Source: Micromonospora wenchangensis
GTDB lineage: Bacteria; Actinomycetota; Actinomycetes; Mycobacteriales; Micromonosporaceae
Direction of reading: 5' to 3'
Assembly: GCF_002210435.1 (NCBI RefSeq)
Contig: NZ_MZMV01000059.1
Coordinates: 1-41,219, forward strand
Length of the DNA: 41,219 bases
Each line of letters opens with the position of its first letter. Position 1 is the first letter of the stretch. The notes beneath the pieces were generated by a model that did not search any database, was not told the DNA's origin, and saw nothing but the letters and a program-made list of their open reading frames with translations. Positions 15,364 to 23,844 of this stretch are shown here, piece by piece. The position numbers and the translations under genes were made by a program.

Positions 15364-16962
15364 GTGCGCACCCCGTCCCCCAGCGAACCAGGACAGGTCC
15401 GCGACCCCCTCCCCCGCCGCCGGCTGCACCGGCTGACCATGCTGGTCGGCGCGCTGGCCGGCGTCCTCGTCGTCGCCGGGGCCACACCCGGCCTCACCGC
15501 GCCGGTCGCCGGGGCCGCCGCCGCACCCGCGCTGGCCGCCATCGAGCCGGGGCAGAGCACCCGGATCGTCGGCACCGCCTCCGGGCGCTGCCTCGAGGTC
15601 CCCAACTCCAGCACCACCAACGGCACCCAGACCCAACTGTGGGACTGCCAGGGCGGGGCCAACCAGACCTGGACCTGGACGGCCAGCCGGCAACTCACGG
15701 TCTACGGCAACAAGTGCCTGGACGCCTCCGGCCGGGGCACCACCGCCGGCACGGCGGCGATCATCTGGGACTGCAACGGCCAGACCAACCAGCAGTGGAA
15801 CGTCAACGCCAACGGCACCATCGTCGGCGTGCAGTCCGGCCTGTGCCTGGACGCCAACGGCAACGGCACCGCCAACGGCACCAAGGTCCTGCTGTGGACC
15901 TGCAACGGTCAGGCCAACCAGCAGTGGACCTCGCCGACCACCCCGCCCACCACCGCCCCGCCGACCACGCCGCCGCCGACCACTCCCCCGCCCGCAGGTG
16001 CCCTGCCCTGCGACATCTACGCCGCCGGTGGCACCCCGTGCGTGGCCGCGCACAGCACCACCCGGGCGCTCTACGCCGCCTACGCCGGGAACCTCTACCA
16101 GGTCCGCCGCTCCTCGGACAATACGACCCGCAACATCGGGCTGACCGGCACCGGTGGCACCGCCAACGCCGCCACGCAGGACTCGTTCTGCGCCGGCACC
16201 ACCTGCGTGGTGACCGTCGTGTTCGACCAGTCCGGTCGCGGCAACGACCTGTGGTACCAGGGCTCCAGCGTGGTGCCCGGGTCGCCGCAGAGCCGGCCGG
16301 CGGTCGCGACGTCGGAGTCGCTGACGGTGGGCGGCGCGAAGGCGTACTCGCTCTACATCAACCCGGGCAACAGCTACTGGCGCGACGGTCACCTGACCGG
16401 GGTACCGACGGGGTCCGCGCCCGAGGGCATGTATATGGTCACCAGCGGCACCCACGTCAACAACGGCTGCTGCTTCGACTACGGCAACAGCGAGACCACC
16501 CGCAAGGCCGACGCCGCCGGCGCGATGGACGCGATCAACTTCAGCACCCAGTGCTGGTTCGGCGGCTGCTCCGGCTCCGGCCCGTGGGTGCAGGCCGACC
16601 TGGAGTGGGGGCTGTTCCCCGGCGGCAGCAGCTCGTGGAACCCCAACCAGCGGGCATTCCCGCACAAGTTCGTCACCGCCACCCTGAAGAACAACGGCAC
16701 CTCACGGTTCGCCATCAAGGGCAGCAACGCGCAGTCCGGCAGCCTCTACACCCTCTACGACGGCTCGCTGCCGCCCGGCTACAGCCCGATGAAGAAGCAG
16801 GGCGCGATCATCCTGGGCAGCGGCGGGGACTGCTGCAAGCCCGACGGCGGCGCGAACCTCAGCGCCGGCACCTTCTACGAGGGTGCGATGGTCGCCGGCT
16901 ACCCGTCGGACGCCACCGAGAACGCGGTGCAGGCCAACATCACCGCCGCCGGCTACCGCTGA
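15364..16962 (+). CDS. Secreted alpha-L-arabinofuranosidase, N-terminal CBM13 plus GH54 catalytic domain
   Basis: 532 residues from the GTG at 15364, with AAGGAG 7 nt upstream. A long Arg-containing signal peptide (1 to about 50) precedes a ricin-type beta-trefoil (62-190; QTW 101, QQW 143, QQW 186). A Thr/Pro linker (190-212) then leads to the GH54 domain (214-532). That domain has LPCDIYAAGGTPCVAAHSTTR, FDQSGRGND, the vicinal Cys pair C369-C370, nucleophile E414 (ADLEWGLFPG) and acid/base D489 (GSGGDCC). A CCKPDGG insertion follows the acid/base and is absent from the neighbour. Domain order is the reverse of the gene at 8326-9798, so the paralogues acquired or moved the lectin separately. 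Expected role: extracellular arabinose removal, with a different substrate preference. Confidence 0.92.
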   Translation: MRTPSPSEPGQVRDPLPRRRLHRLTMLVGALAGVLVVAGATPGLTAPVAGAAAAPALAAIEPGQSTRIVGTASGRCLEVPNSSTTNGTQTQLWDCQGGANQTWTWTASRQLTVYGNKCLDASGRGTTAGTAAIIWDCNGQTNQQWNVNANGTIVGVQSGLCLDANGNGTANGTKVLLWTCNGQANQQWTSPTTPPTTAPPTTPPPTTPPPAGALPCDIYAAGGTPCVAAHSTTRALYAAYAGNLYQVRRSSDNTTRNIGLTGTGGTANAATQDSFCAGTTCVVTVVFDQSGRGNDLWYQGSSVVPGSPQSRPAVATSESLTVGGAKAYSLYINPGNSYWRDGHLTGVPTGSAPEGMYMVTSGTHVNNGCCFDYGNSETTRKADAAGAMDAINFSTQCWFGGCSGSGPWVQADLEWGLFPGGSSSWNPNQRAFPHKFVTATLKNNGTSRFAIKGSNAQSGSLYTLYDGSLPPGYSPMKKQGAIILGSGGDCCKPDGGANLSAGTFYEGAMVAGYPSDATENAVQANITAAGYR

Positions 16963-16982
16963 CGGATCTCCGCTGGTTCGTC

Positions 16983-17012
16983 GCGCCGGTCACCGTCCAC
17001 GGTGGCCGGCGC
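16983..17012. terminator. Bidirectional hairpin terminator
   Basis: A 13-bp stem with one G-T pair (16983-16995 with 17000-17012) and a TCCA loop. It lies between the convergent GH54 and helicase genes. Confidence 0.7.
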
Positions 17013-17049
17013 GGCGGCCGTCGACACCGGATGCCCGGCCCGGCCGGCG

Positions 17050-19266
17050 CTATCCGGCCGGCGCGCCGAGGCGGTGGTCCAGGGCGGTGTGCCGGCGACC
17101 CGCGCCGACGGTACGCACGGCGGCGGCCAACGCACGGCGGGAACCGACCAGGACGACGAGCTGCCGGGCCCGGGTGACGGCGGTGTAGAGCAGGTTGCGT
17201 TGCAGCATCATCCAGGCGCTGGTGGTCAGGGGTACGACCACCGCCGGGTACTCCGAGCCCTGCGAGCGGTGGATGGTCATCGCGTACGCGTGGGCCAGCT
17301 CGTCCAGCTCGTCGAACTCGTAGTCGAGGTTCTCGTCCTCGTCGGTGCGTACGGTGAGGGTCTGTTCCTCGGGGGTGATGGCGGTGACGATGCCGAGGGT
17401 GCCGTTGAAGACGCCGGCCTGACCCTTGTCGTAGTTGTTGCGGATCTGGGTGACCTTGTCGCCGATGCGGAACACCCGCCCGCCCAACCGCCGCTCGGGT
17501 TGCCCCTCGCGGTGCGGGGTGAGCCGCTGTTGCAGCAGGGTGTTGAGCGCGGCGGCACCGGCCGGCCCCCGGTGCATGGGGGCGAGGACCTGCACGTCGC
17601 GGCGCGGGTCGAGGCCGAACCGGGCGGGGACGCGGGTGCAGGCGACGTCGACGGTCAGCGCGGCGGTGGCCTCGGTGTCCTCGCAGGCGAACAGGAAGAA
17701 GTCCGGCAGGCCGTCGAGCAGGGGCGGTCGGCCGGCGTTGATCCGGTGCGCGTTGGTGACCACGCCCGACTGGGCGGCCTGGCGGAACACCCGGGTCAGC
17801 CGCACCCGGGGGATGGCCGGCGCGGTGAGCAGGTCGCGCAGCACCTCCCCGGCGCCGACGCTGGGCAACTGGTCGACGTCGCCCACCAGGAGCAGGTGCG
17901 CCCCCGGCGGCACCGCCTTGACGAGCTTGTTGGCCAGGATGAGGTCGAGCATGGACGCCTCGTCGACGACGAGCAGGTCGACGTCGAGCGGGTTGTCCCG
18001 GTCGTGCACGGCCTCCCCGCCGGGACGCAGTTGCAGCAGCCGGTGCACGGTGGCGGCGGGGTGCCCGGTCAGCTCGGACAACCGTTTCGCGGCCCGCCCG
18101 GTCGGCGCGACCAGGGTGATCCGGGCCTTCTTCGCGGCGGCCAGCGCGACGATGGACCGCACCGTGAAGCTCTTGCCGCACCCGGGACCGCCGGTGAGCA
18201 CCGCCACCTTCGCCGTCAACGCCAGCCGGACGGCGTGCTCCTGCTCGGGGGCGAGGTCGTTGCCGGTGACCGCCCGTAGCCAGGTCAGCGCCCGGGGCCA
18301 GTCGACGTCGGCGAAGTGGGGCAGCCGGTCGGCCCGGTCGTGCAGCAGCCGCAGCAGGGCGCCGGCCAGCGACTGCTCGGCACGGTGGAAGGGCACCAGG
18401 TAGACCGCCGGCACCGGCTCGCCGTCGTCGCCGGGCAGGAACTCCCGGACCACGCCCTCCTCGGCGATCAGGTCGTCCAGGCAGCGGGTGACGAGGTCAC
18501 CGGGAACGTCGAGGATCTTCGTGGCGTCGGCGACGAGCGCCGGCGCGGGCAGGTAGCAGTGGCCCGAGTCGGTGGCCTCGGACAGGGTGTACCGCAGGCC
18601 CGCCATCACCCGCTGCGGACTGTCGTGCGGGATGCCCACCGCCTGGGCGATGGTGTCGGCGGTCTTGAAGCCGATGCCCCACACGTCGGCCGCCAGCCGG
18701 TACGGCTCCTTCGTCACCACCTCGATCGACGCGTCGGCGTACTGCTTGAAGATGCGCACCGCCAGCGACGTCGACACCCCGACCCCCTGGAGGAAGACCA
18801 TCACCTCCTTGATGGCCTTCTGCTCCTCCCACGCGGCGGTGATCTTCGCGGTGCGTTTCGGCCCGAGCCCGGCGACCTCGACCAGCCGGGCGGGTTCCTC
18901 CTCGATGATCCGCAGGGTGTCCAGGCCGAAGTGCGCCACGATCCGCTCGGCGAACACCGGCCCGATGCCCTTGACCAGGCCGGAGCCGAGATAGCGGCGG
19001 ATGCCCTGGATGGTCGCCGGCAGCACGGTGGTGTACGAGTCGACCTCGAACTGCCGGCCGTACTTCGGGTGCGACGACCAGCGTCCCGACAGCCGCAGGC
19101 TCTCCCCCGGCTGCGCGCCCAGCAACGCGCCGACCACGGTCAGCAGGTCGCTGCCCCGGTCGGTGGCGACCCGGGCGACGGTGTAGCCGGTCTCCTCGTT
19201 GACGTAGGTGAGTCGTTCGAGGACCGCGTCCAGGGTGGCGAGCGGCGGGCGGGCGGGGGCGGTCAC
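17050..19266 (-). CDS. recD2: RecD2-like ATP-dependent 5'-3' DNA helicase
   Basis: 738 residues from the GTG at 19266. The frame runs open to 19497, but the upstream part is Arg-rich and not family-like. Because GAGGGG almost touches this GTG, the exact start is uncertain. An N-terminal OB-like region (10-85) is followed by helix-hairpin-helix repeats (93-215; GSGLVKGIGP, VAGLGPKRTAKI, VWGIGFKTAD). The superfamily 1B helicase motor has Walker A GGPGCGKS (359-366), VDEAS Walker B, GDVDQLPSVG and the C-terminal motif HRSQGSEYP. RecD2 proteins act without RecBC in replication-fork and DNA repair. Length matches the family. No recB or recC lies nearby in this window. It is transcribed away from the small secreted-protein gene. 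Confidence 0.92.
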   Translation of the reverse strand: MTAPARPPLATLDAVLERLTYVNEETGYTVARVATDRGSDLLTVVGALLGAQPGESLRLSGRWSSHPKYGRQFEVDSYTTVLPATIQGIRRYLGSGLVKGIGPVFAERIVAHFGLDTLRIIEEEPARLVEVAGLGPKRTAKITAAWEEQKAIKEVMVFLQGVGVSTSLAVRIFKQYADASIEVVTKEPYRLAADVWGIGFKTADTIAQAVGIPHDSPQRVMAGLRYTLSEATDSGHCYLPAPALVADATKILDVPGDLVTRCLDDLIAEEGVVREFLPGDDGEPVPAVYLVPFHRAEQSLAGALLRLLHDRADRLPHFADVDWPRALTWLRAVTGNDLAPEQEHAVRLALTAKVAVLTGGPGCGKSFTVRSIVALAAAKKARITLVAPTGRAAKRLSELTGHPAATVHRLLQLRPGGEAVHDRDNPLDVDLLVVDEASMLDLILANKLVKAVPPGAHLLLVGDVDQLPSVGAGEVLRDLLTAPAIPRVRLTRVFRQAAQSGVVTNAHRINAGRPPLLDGLPDFFLFACEDTEATAALTVDVACTRVPARFGLDPRRDVQVLAPMHRGPAGAAALNTLLQQRLTPHREGQPERRLGGRVFRIGDKVTQIRNNYDKGQAGVFNGTLGIVTAITPEEQTLTVRTDEDENLDYEFDELDELAHAYAMTIHRSQGSEYPAVVVPLTTSAWMMLQRNLLYTAVTRARQLVVLVGSRRALAAAVRTVGAGRRHTALDHRLGAPAG

Positions 19267-19561
19267 CCCCTCATCGTGCCGGGTGCCCGTCCCGCCTCGC
19301 CAACGGCCCGGACGGCTACCGTCGTCACCCCGCAGCGCCGGACGCGGCACGCGTGACCGGTCGTCGACGGCGGTGCAGGTCGACCGCCGCCCCGGTCGAC
19401 GGCGGGAAGGTGGCCGGTGGCCGACCGGCACCCCTCGACGATGACGACGGAAAGGCCGACCCCTGGCCGGGAAACCAATATCGAAAAATAGACGCACGAC
19501 AGTGGTTCTGGGAAGATTTCAGCAGGGCCCGGACAGATGCACGACGATCGAAGGGAATGCC
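19267..19561. promoter_or_regulatory. Divergent intergenic region between recD2 and the small secreted protein gene
   Basis: About 295 bp. GC-rich except for an AT-rich patch at about 19476-19515, the probable promoter zone of the small secreted protein gene. No clear -35/-10 pair or dyad was seen. Confidence 0.4.
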
Positions 19562-19918
19562 GTGCTGCGTCGAATAACCACAGTTCTCGCGCTGGCCGTC
19601 GTCTCGCTTGTCATCGTTCCGGCGACAATTCCCGCCCAGGCAAGTCCAGTGTCGGCGGAAATCCCACCGCAGGGGAATTCCGCACCGGGGACACTCGGGC
19701 TCGACGGGACCTGGGCCTGCTCCGTGCCGAGCGGCTACACCTGGGACCAGGTGGAGCCCACCGGCACCTGCGGGTCACTGTCGTACCGCTACCGACTGCG
19801 CACCCCCGTCAACGGCCTGTGGGCCTGTGCGATCCCGTTCGGCTGGTCGTACGACTCGCTCCGGGCCACCAGCGTCTGCGGCTCGACCGGCCCCTACCAG
19901 TATCGCCTGCTGGGCTGA
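19562..19918 (+). CDS. Small secreted protein with two Cys-containing WAC repeats
   Basis: 118 residues from the GTG at 19562, chosen because AAGGGA (19551-19556) lies 5 nt upstream and a signal peptide (1-27, cut after AQA) starts there. The mature protein is little more than two copies of a 31-32-residue unit (49-79 and 85-117). The shared pattern is G-x-W-A-C-(S/A)-(V/I)-P-x-G-(Y/W)-x-(W/Y)-D, then C-G-S, then Y-x-Y-R-L. Cysteines C53/C70 and C89/C106 probably pair within each repeat. No family is recognised. The Trp/Tyr-rich, disulfide-bonded repeats suggest an extracellular binding or structural role. A convergent metalloprotease gene follows. Confidence 0.72.
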   Translation: MLRRITTVLALAVVSLVIVPATIPAQASPVSAEIPPQGNSAPGTLGLDGTWACSVPSGYTWDQVEPTGTCGSLSYRYRLRTPVNGLWACAIPFGWSYDSLRATSVCGSTGPYQYRLLG

Positions 19919-19931
19919 CCCTCCACTGAGC

Positions 19932-19943
19932 GGTCAATTGACC
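19932..19943. repeat. 12-bp perfect palindrome GGTCAATTGACC
   Basis: Self-complementary site 14 nt after the stop of the small secreted protein gene, followed by a small hairpin GCTGA-CCGT-TCAGC (19958-19971). Function unknown. It is far less GC-rich than the terminator at 20087, so it is not an obvious terminator. Confidence 0.35.
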
Positions 19944-20086
19944 CAGTAACGCGTCCGGCTGACCGTTCAGCATTCCGCCGTGGCCCCAAATTGACGTGAG
20001 CCGCCTTGTACGAGTCGGCCGACCGGGCGTGCCGCTGCGGGGCGCGGGCATCAGCCGATCGTCGGCCGGTGCCGGCGAGGACCACG

Positions 20087-20131
20087 CCGGACGGCCTCCC
20101 CCGCCCGCGTCGGGCGGGGGAGGCCGTCCGG
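20087..20131. terminator. Very strong hairpin terminator
   Basis: Perfect 21-bp stem (20087-20107 with 20111-20131) and a 3-nt loop. It ends 3 nt from the stop of the metalloprotease gene and can also serve the convergent small-protein gene. Confidence 0.85.
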
Positions 20132-20134
20132 GTC

Positions 20135-23100
20135 TCAGCCGATGGTGAGGTTGCCGCCGGAGGCGGTCAGGGTGCTCTCCCGGGTCGACGCGCCGGTCCA
20201 GTCCGACGAGAAGAGCAGCCGGTCACCGTCCCAGACGGTGATGCCGATCCCGTCGCGCCGGCCCGGCTCGCCCCGGTCGGTGGCGGTCACCCGCATGGTC
20301 AGCCCGGTGGCCACCGGGACCGGGTTCTGTGCGGTGGAGATGTCGAACAGGGTGACCTGGTAGCGCAGGTCGGCGACCGCTTCCCCGGTCGTCGTGGCGA
20401 CGCCGAACGACTCCAGCGCGGTGCTCTGGAACTTGTACCGCTTCCCTCCCGACTTGTAGCCGACCTTCGCGCTGCCGACCAGCTTCTTGCCGTTGTTGAT
20501 CCGGCCGTCCAGGGTCACCTCGATGCGCCGGTCGTCGTCGAGCGGATAGCCGCCGGCGGTGGCCCCGCCCTTCAGGTAGCCCGAGCCGGCGACCGACCGG
20601 CCGTACCCGCCGGCCACCGTGACGGTGGCCGTCGCGCTGCCGGTGTACGCCCCGGACACCGTGGCGGTGACCGGGTGCGCGCCGTGCGGCAGCACGGCGC
20701 GGCAACTGGCCGAGCCGTCGTCCGCCGCCGTACCGAACGGCGTCGCGACCGCCGTGCAGAGGGTCTCGCCGCCCTCGGTGAAGGTCACCGTCGCGTTGCG
20801 GACGTCACCGCCGCCGCCCCGGACGGTGGCCCGCAGCAGCACGCCTGTCGAGTCCGCGTCGTCCACCGGGGAGGCCAGGGCGTCACCGGTGTAGGTGACG
20901 GTGGCCGCCCGTACCTGGGTGATGGCGAGGTCGGCGTCGCTGAGGTCGAAGAAGACGTTGCCGACCGCCTCGATCTTCAGCCGGCCCCGGGCGGTGTCCA
21001 CGTTCGGCAGCGTCACCGTCGCCGCCCCGGTGTTCGGGGTGCGCTCGGCCAGCACGTACGGGAAGGTCGCCCCGCCGTCGGTGGACAGCGAGATGCGCAC
21101 CTCGCCCACACTGATCGGGGCGGTGTCCGTGCCGGCCACGTCCCAGGTGACGGGCATGGTGCCGCCGCCCAGGTGGGCCGTCGGCGTCGCCTGCGAGGTG
21201 ACCAGGAACGGGCCGGCCGCCGGGGCGACCGTCAATGCCACGTCGGCGCTGCCGATGCCGCCGCCGCCCGGGTGGTGGTCCCGGCCGGTGAGCCGGAAGT
21301 GCAGGGTCCGGTCGTTCGTGACGCCTACCCAGTCGGCGGTGGGCAGGAACTCCGAGAAGCAGTCCACCGTCGCGGCGGGCACGTTGCTCGCCCCGCCGGT
21401 GGCCGGCGGTGCCGGTGCGGCCGGGCAGGCACCGGTGGCGGCGTTGGTGTTGTTCGCCGCGATCTGCGCCAGGTTCGGGAAGTGCCGGGTCGGATCGGTG
21501 GTCACCGCGTTCTCGCCCGGCGAGTGGTACTCCAGGGTGTCGGTCGGGCTGACCGCCGCCGCCTCCCCGAACTGCCGGAACAGCGGCCCGTTGGTCTTGG
21601 TGTTGTTGACCAGCGCGGTGCCGGTGCTGCCGCCCCGGTCGTTCTGCTCCCACAGGTAGCTGACGGTGTCCCCGTCGGCGTCGGTGGCGCTACCGGTCAG
21701 CGCGAACGGGGTCCGCGCCGGGATGGTGTGCGCCGCCGCCGGCACGGTGACCACGGGGGCCCGGTTGCCGGTCAGTGCGGTCTGGAAACCGTTGTTGCCG
21801 GCCGCGCCGCCCCGGGCGGTCTCACCGACGAAGCCGGACGCCCCCACGAGGCCGGTCAGTTCGAGCGCCGGTACGTCGACCCCGGCCAGCGGGCCCGCGC
21901 CGAAGGTGACCTGGAATCCGGTGTCGTTCGGCGCGCCGAGCCCGCCGAAGGCCGTCACGGTGACGGTGGCACCGGCCGGCCAGCCGGCGATCGACTCGAT
22001 GGCCGCCCTGATCCCGGCCGCGGTGTAGTTGCCGCCGCGCACCACAGGCACGGACGACTGGCCCGCGTAGCTGATGTTGAACGCGTCACCGTCGGTGTCG
22101 AAGCCGGACAGCGAGACGGTCTGCACCTCGTTGAGCGCCGGGCGGGTGCCGGTGACGAACGTGCTGATCTCGGTGTAGCTGCGCTGCGACCAGTACGGGT
22201 CGCTGTGCGGCTGGAGGTTGTCCTGCTGGCAGATGCCCGCGTACGCCATGATCGACGAGCCGCTGCCCGGCTCGTAGGAGTTGGCGGCGCTGCGGTTGCT
22301 GCCGGAGCAGTTGTACTGGGTGCCGTTGAAGGTGTGGTTACCGGCGAACTGGTGGCCGATCTCGTGCGCCACGTAGTCGACGGCGTAGAAGTCACCGACC
22401 GGGGTGGGCAGGCCGGTGCAGCCGCGCGCCTTGCCGTCCAGGCCGACCACGCCGAGGCCGGCGACGCCGCCACCGGGCAGGCCCAGGCCGATGTGCCCGA
22501 CGTCGTAGTTGCCCGCGCCGACGAGCTGGCCGAGCACGATCCGGTTGCGGTTGAGCAGCGAGCTGGTGCACGAGGAGATCTGCGTCGGGGTGTAGCAGGC
22601 CGCCGCGCCGCACGGACCGTTCGGCTCGGTGGCCAGGGCGGCGGTGTTCAGGTTGGTCTTGTCGGTGTCGTTGACCAGCACCAGCCGGATCGCCGTCTCG
22701 TCCTCGTAGATCTGGGTGACCCGGTTGATCAGGGTCACCTTCGCCGCGGTGACGTTCTCCGCGCCGAAGAAGGTGGCGTACGACGGGTCGGTGACCAGGG
22801 CCAGCCGGTAGGTGCGCAGGGTGACCGGCGGGCCCGCCGGCTCGTCCGCGGCCACCTCCGGCGTCAGCGCCCCGGCCGCCGCCGCGACGTCCTCCCGCTC
22901 CACCATGGCCGGGTCGGTGTCGACCAGGTCGCGGGCATAGTAGCTGGCGTAGACGCTCTGGTCGCCGTGGTAGTACGGGTCGAGGTACCAGCTGCCGCCG
23001 GTCGACCGGACCGAGGCGTGGAAACCCAGCGGGGTCAGGTCCGCCCGGATCGTCGCCGTCGGGTCGTCCAGGCCCCGGCCGACGTACGTGCTGATCTCGG

Positions 23101-23500
23101 GGTGCCGGGCGGCGAGGCCGGGTTCCATCACCGGCGAGTCGACCAGGCTGAACCGCTGGAAGCCCCCGGTGGGGGTGGGCAGCGCGACCGTCAGCGCCGG
23201 CTGCGACCGCCGGGCCGTGCCGGCCCGCTCGGCCGGGGCGTCGGCCAGGGTGTCGGCCAACGCGGCCCGGTCGAGGGTGTACGCGGCGAACCGCTCGGCG
23301 CGGATGTCGGGGGTACGCCCGTCCCGGGCGTTGGCCGACAGCTCGCCGGGCAGCTGCCGCCAGGGGCCGGAGTCGGCCGGCGCGGCGACCGCCGCGGTGC
23401 CGCCGGTCAGCGGCAGCGTGGTGGCGACCAGCACCGCGGCGAGCAGCCCGGCCAGTCGGCGGCGACCGCGACCGGCGGGATCGGGGGGTGGAACCGTCAT
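20135..23500 (-). CDS. Secreted reprolysin-like metzincin metalloprotease with C-terminal Ig-like region
   Basis: 1121 residues from the ATG at 23500, with GTGAGG 8 nt upstream. A signal peptide (1 to about 40, cut after AVA) is followed by a propeptide-like region (about 45-200) and a zinc protease domain. HEIGHQFAGNH (379-389) supplies the three zinc histidines (379, 383, 389) and catalytic E380. The Met-turn is IMAYAG (M418). These define an M12B/reprolysin-like metzincin. Beyond about residue 450 lie a PA-like or inserted region and several beta-rich segments, one around DGDTVSYLWEQ and one Ig-like around ATVTFTEGGETLC. The C-terminal 150 residues resemble an added beta domain. It is probably an extracellular protease for protein scavenging. 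It stands alone, divergent from the ABC exporter. Confidence 0.87.
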   Translation of the reverse strand: MTVPPPDPAGRGRRRLAGLLAAVLVATTLPLTGGTAAVAAPADSGPWRQLPGELSANARDGRTPDIRAERFAAYTLDRAALADTLADAPAERAGTARRSQPALTVALPTPTGGFQRFSLVDSPVMEPGLAARHPEISTYVGRGLDDPTATIRADLTPLGFHASVRSTGGSWYLDPYYHGDQSVYASYYARDLVDTDPAMVEREDVAAAAGALTPEVAADEPAGPPVTLRTYRLALVTDPSYATFFGAENVTAAKVTLINRVTQIYEDETAIRLVLVNDTDKTNLNTAALATEPNGPCGAAACYTPTQISSCTSSLLNRNRIVLGQLVGAGNYDVGHIGLGLPGGGVAGLGVVGLDGKARGCTGLPTPVGDFYAVDYVAHEIGHQFAGNHTFNGTQYNCSGSNRSAANSYEPGSGSSIMAYAGICQQDNLQPHSDPYWSQRSYTEISTFVTGTRPALNEVQTVSLSGFDTDGDAFNISYAGQSSVPVVRGGNYTAAGIRAAIESIAGWPAGATVTVTAFGGLGAPNDTGFQVTFGAGPLAGVDVPALELTGLVGASGFVGETARGGAAGNNGFQTALTGNRAPVVTVPAAAHTIPARTPFALTGSATDADGDTVSYLWEQNDRGGSTGTALVNNTKTNGPLFRQFGEAAAVSPTDTLEYHSPGENAVTTDPTRHFPNLAQIAANNTNAATGACPAAPAPPATGGASNVPAATVDCFSEFLPTADWVGVTNDRTLHFRLTGRDHHPGGGGIGSADVALTVAPAAGPFLVTSQATPTAHLGGGTMPVTWDVAGTDTAPISVGEVRISLSTDGGATFPYVLAERTPNTGAATVTLPNVDTARGRLKIEAVGNVFFDLSDADLAITQVRAATVTYTGDALASPVDDADSTGVLLRATVRGGGGDVRNATVTFTEGGETLCTAVATPFGTAADDGSASCRAVLPHGAHPVTATVSGAYTGSATATVTVAGGYGRSVAGSGYLKGGATAGGYPLDDDRRIEVTLDGRINNGKKLVGSAKVGYKSGGKRYKFQSTALESFGVATTTGEAVADLRYQVTLFDISTAQNPVPVATGLTMRVTATDRGEPGRRDGIGITVWDGDRLLFSSDWTGASTRESTLTASGGNLTIG

Positions 23501-23844
23501 CGAGTGGGCCTCACTTCACCAGGTAAGGGGAACGGGCCGGATGGCGTGGCGTTCGTGGGCCACGCCTGGCTGTCCCGGGAAGCACACGCTATGACGGGTC
23601 CCCTGTCGACAGACATCATCCGTAAAGTCGACGCGGCGGCGAAGCACGGCGGTGTAGGCGGTCCTCGATGGAGCCCGGCGCGGTGGGCAGGTGACCGGGA
23701 CCGGTGCGTCGTGGTCGGACGCCCGCTGACCCGTGGCGGGGTGCCACCGGCTCGCCGCCCCGGGCGCAGCCGGGACATTTGTCCTGGCCGGACGGGTATC
23801 GTCGGCTCTGCCCCCGCCGGCCCCGGCTGCCTAGCGTGACAGGC
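23501..23844. promoter_or_regulatory. Divergent promoter region, metalloprotease and ABC exporter
   Basis: 344 bp with no credible gene. A less GC-rich stretch at about 23585-23640 has two GTCGAC copies (23608-23613 and 23628-23633). On the exporter side TAGCGT (23832-23837) lies 7 nt before the ATG at 23845, which suggests a leaderless transcript. Confidence 0.5.
23773..23784 (+). promoter_or_regulatory. Candidate response-regulator site upstream of the ABC exporter
   Basis: GGACA-TT-TGTCC is a 5-2-5 inverted repeat about 48 bp upstream of the putative -10. NarL/DesR-type regulators bind dyads of this size, and such a regulator is encoded at the end of this operon. The link is inference. 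Confidence 0.35.

Noticed and set aside
15013..16665. Minus-strand frame of 550 codons opposite the second GH54 gene
   Set aside because: Same composition artefact, and it crosses the terminator and operator of the plus-strand genes.
17050..19266. RecBCD subunit
   Set aside because: The helix-hairpin-helix N-terminus and absence of recB/recC beside it indicate the stand-alone RecD2 type.
20006..23839. Long plus-strand open frame opposite the metalloprotease gene
   Set aside because: Val/Arg/Gly/Asp-rich composition is what antisense reading of very GC-rich genes gives; the minus-strand product has a signal peptide and a full metzincin motif.
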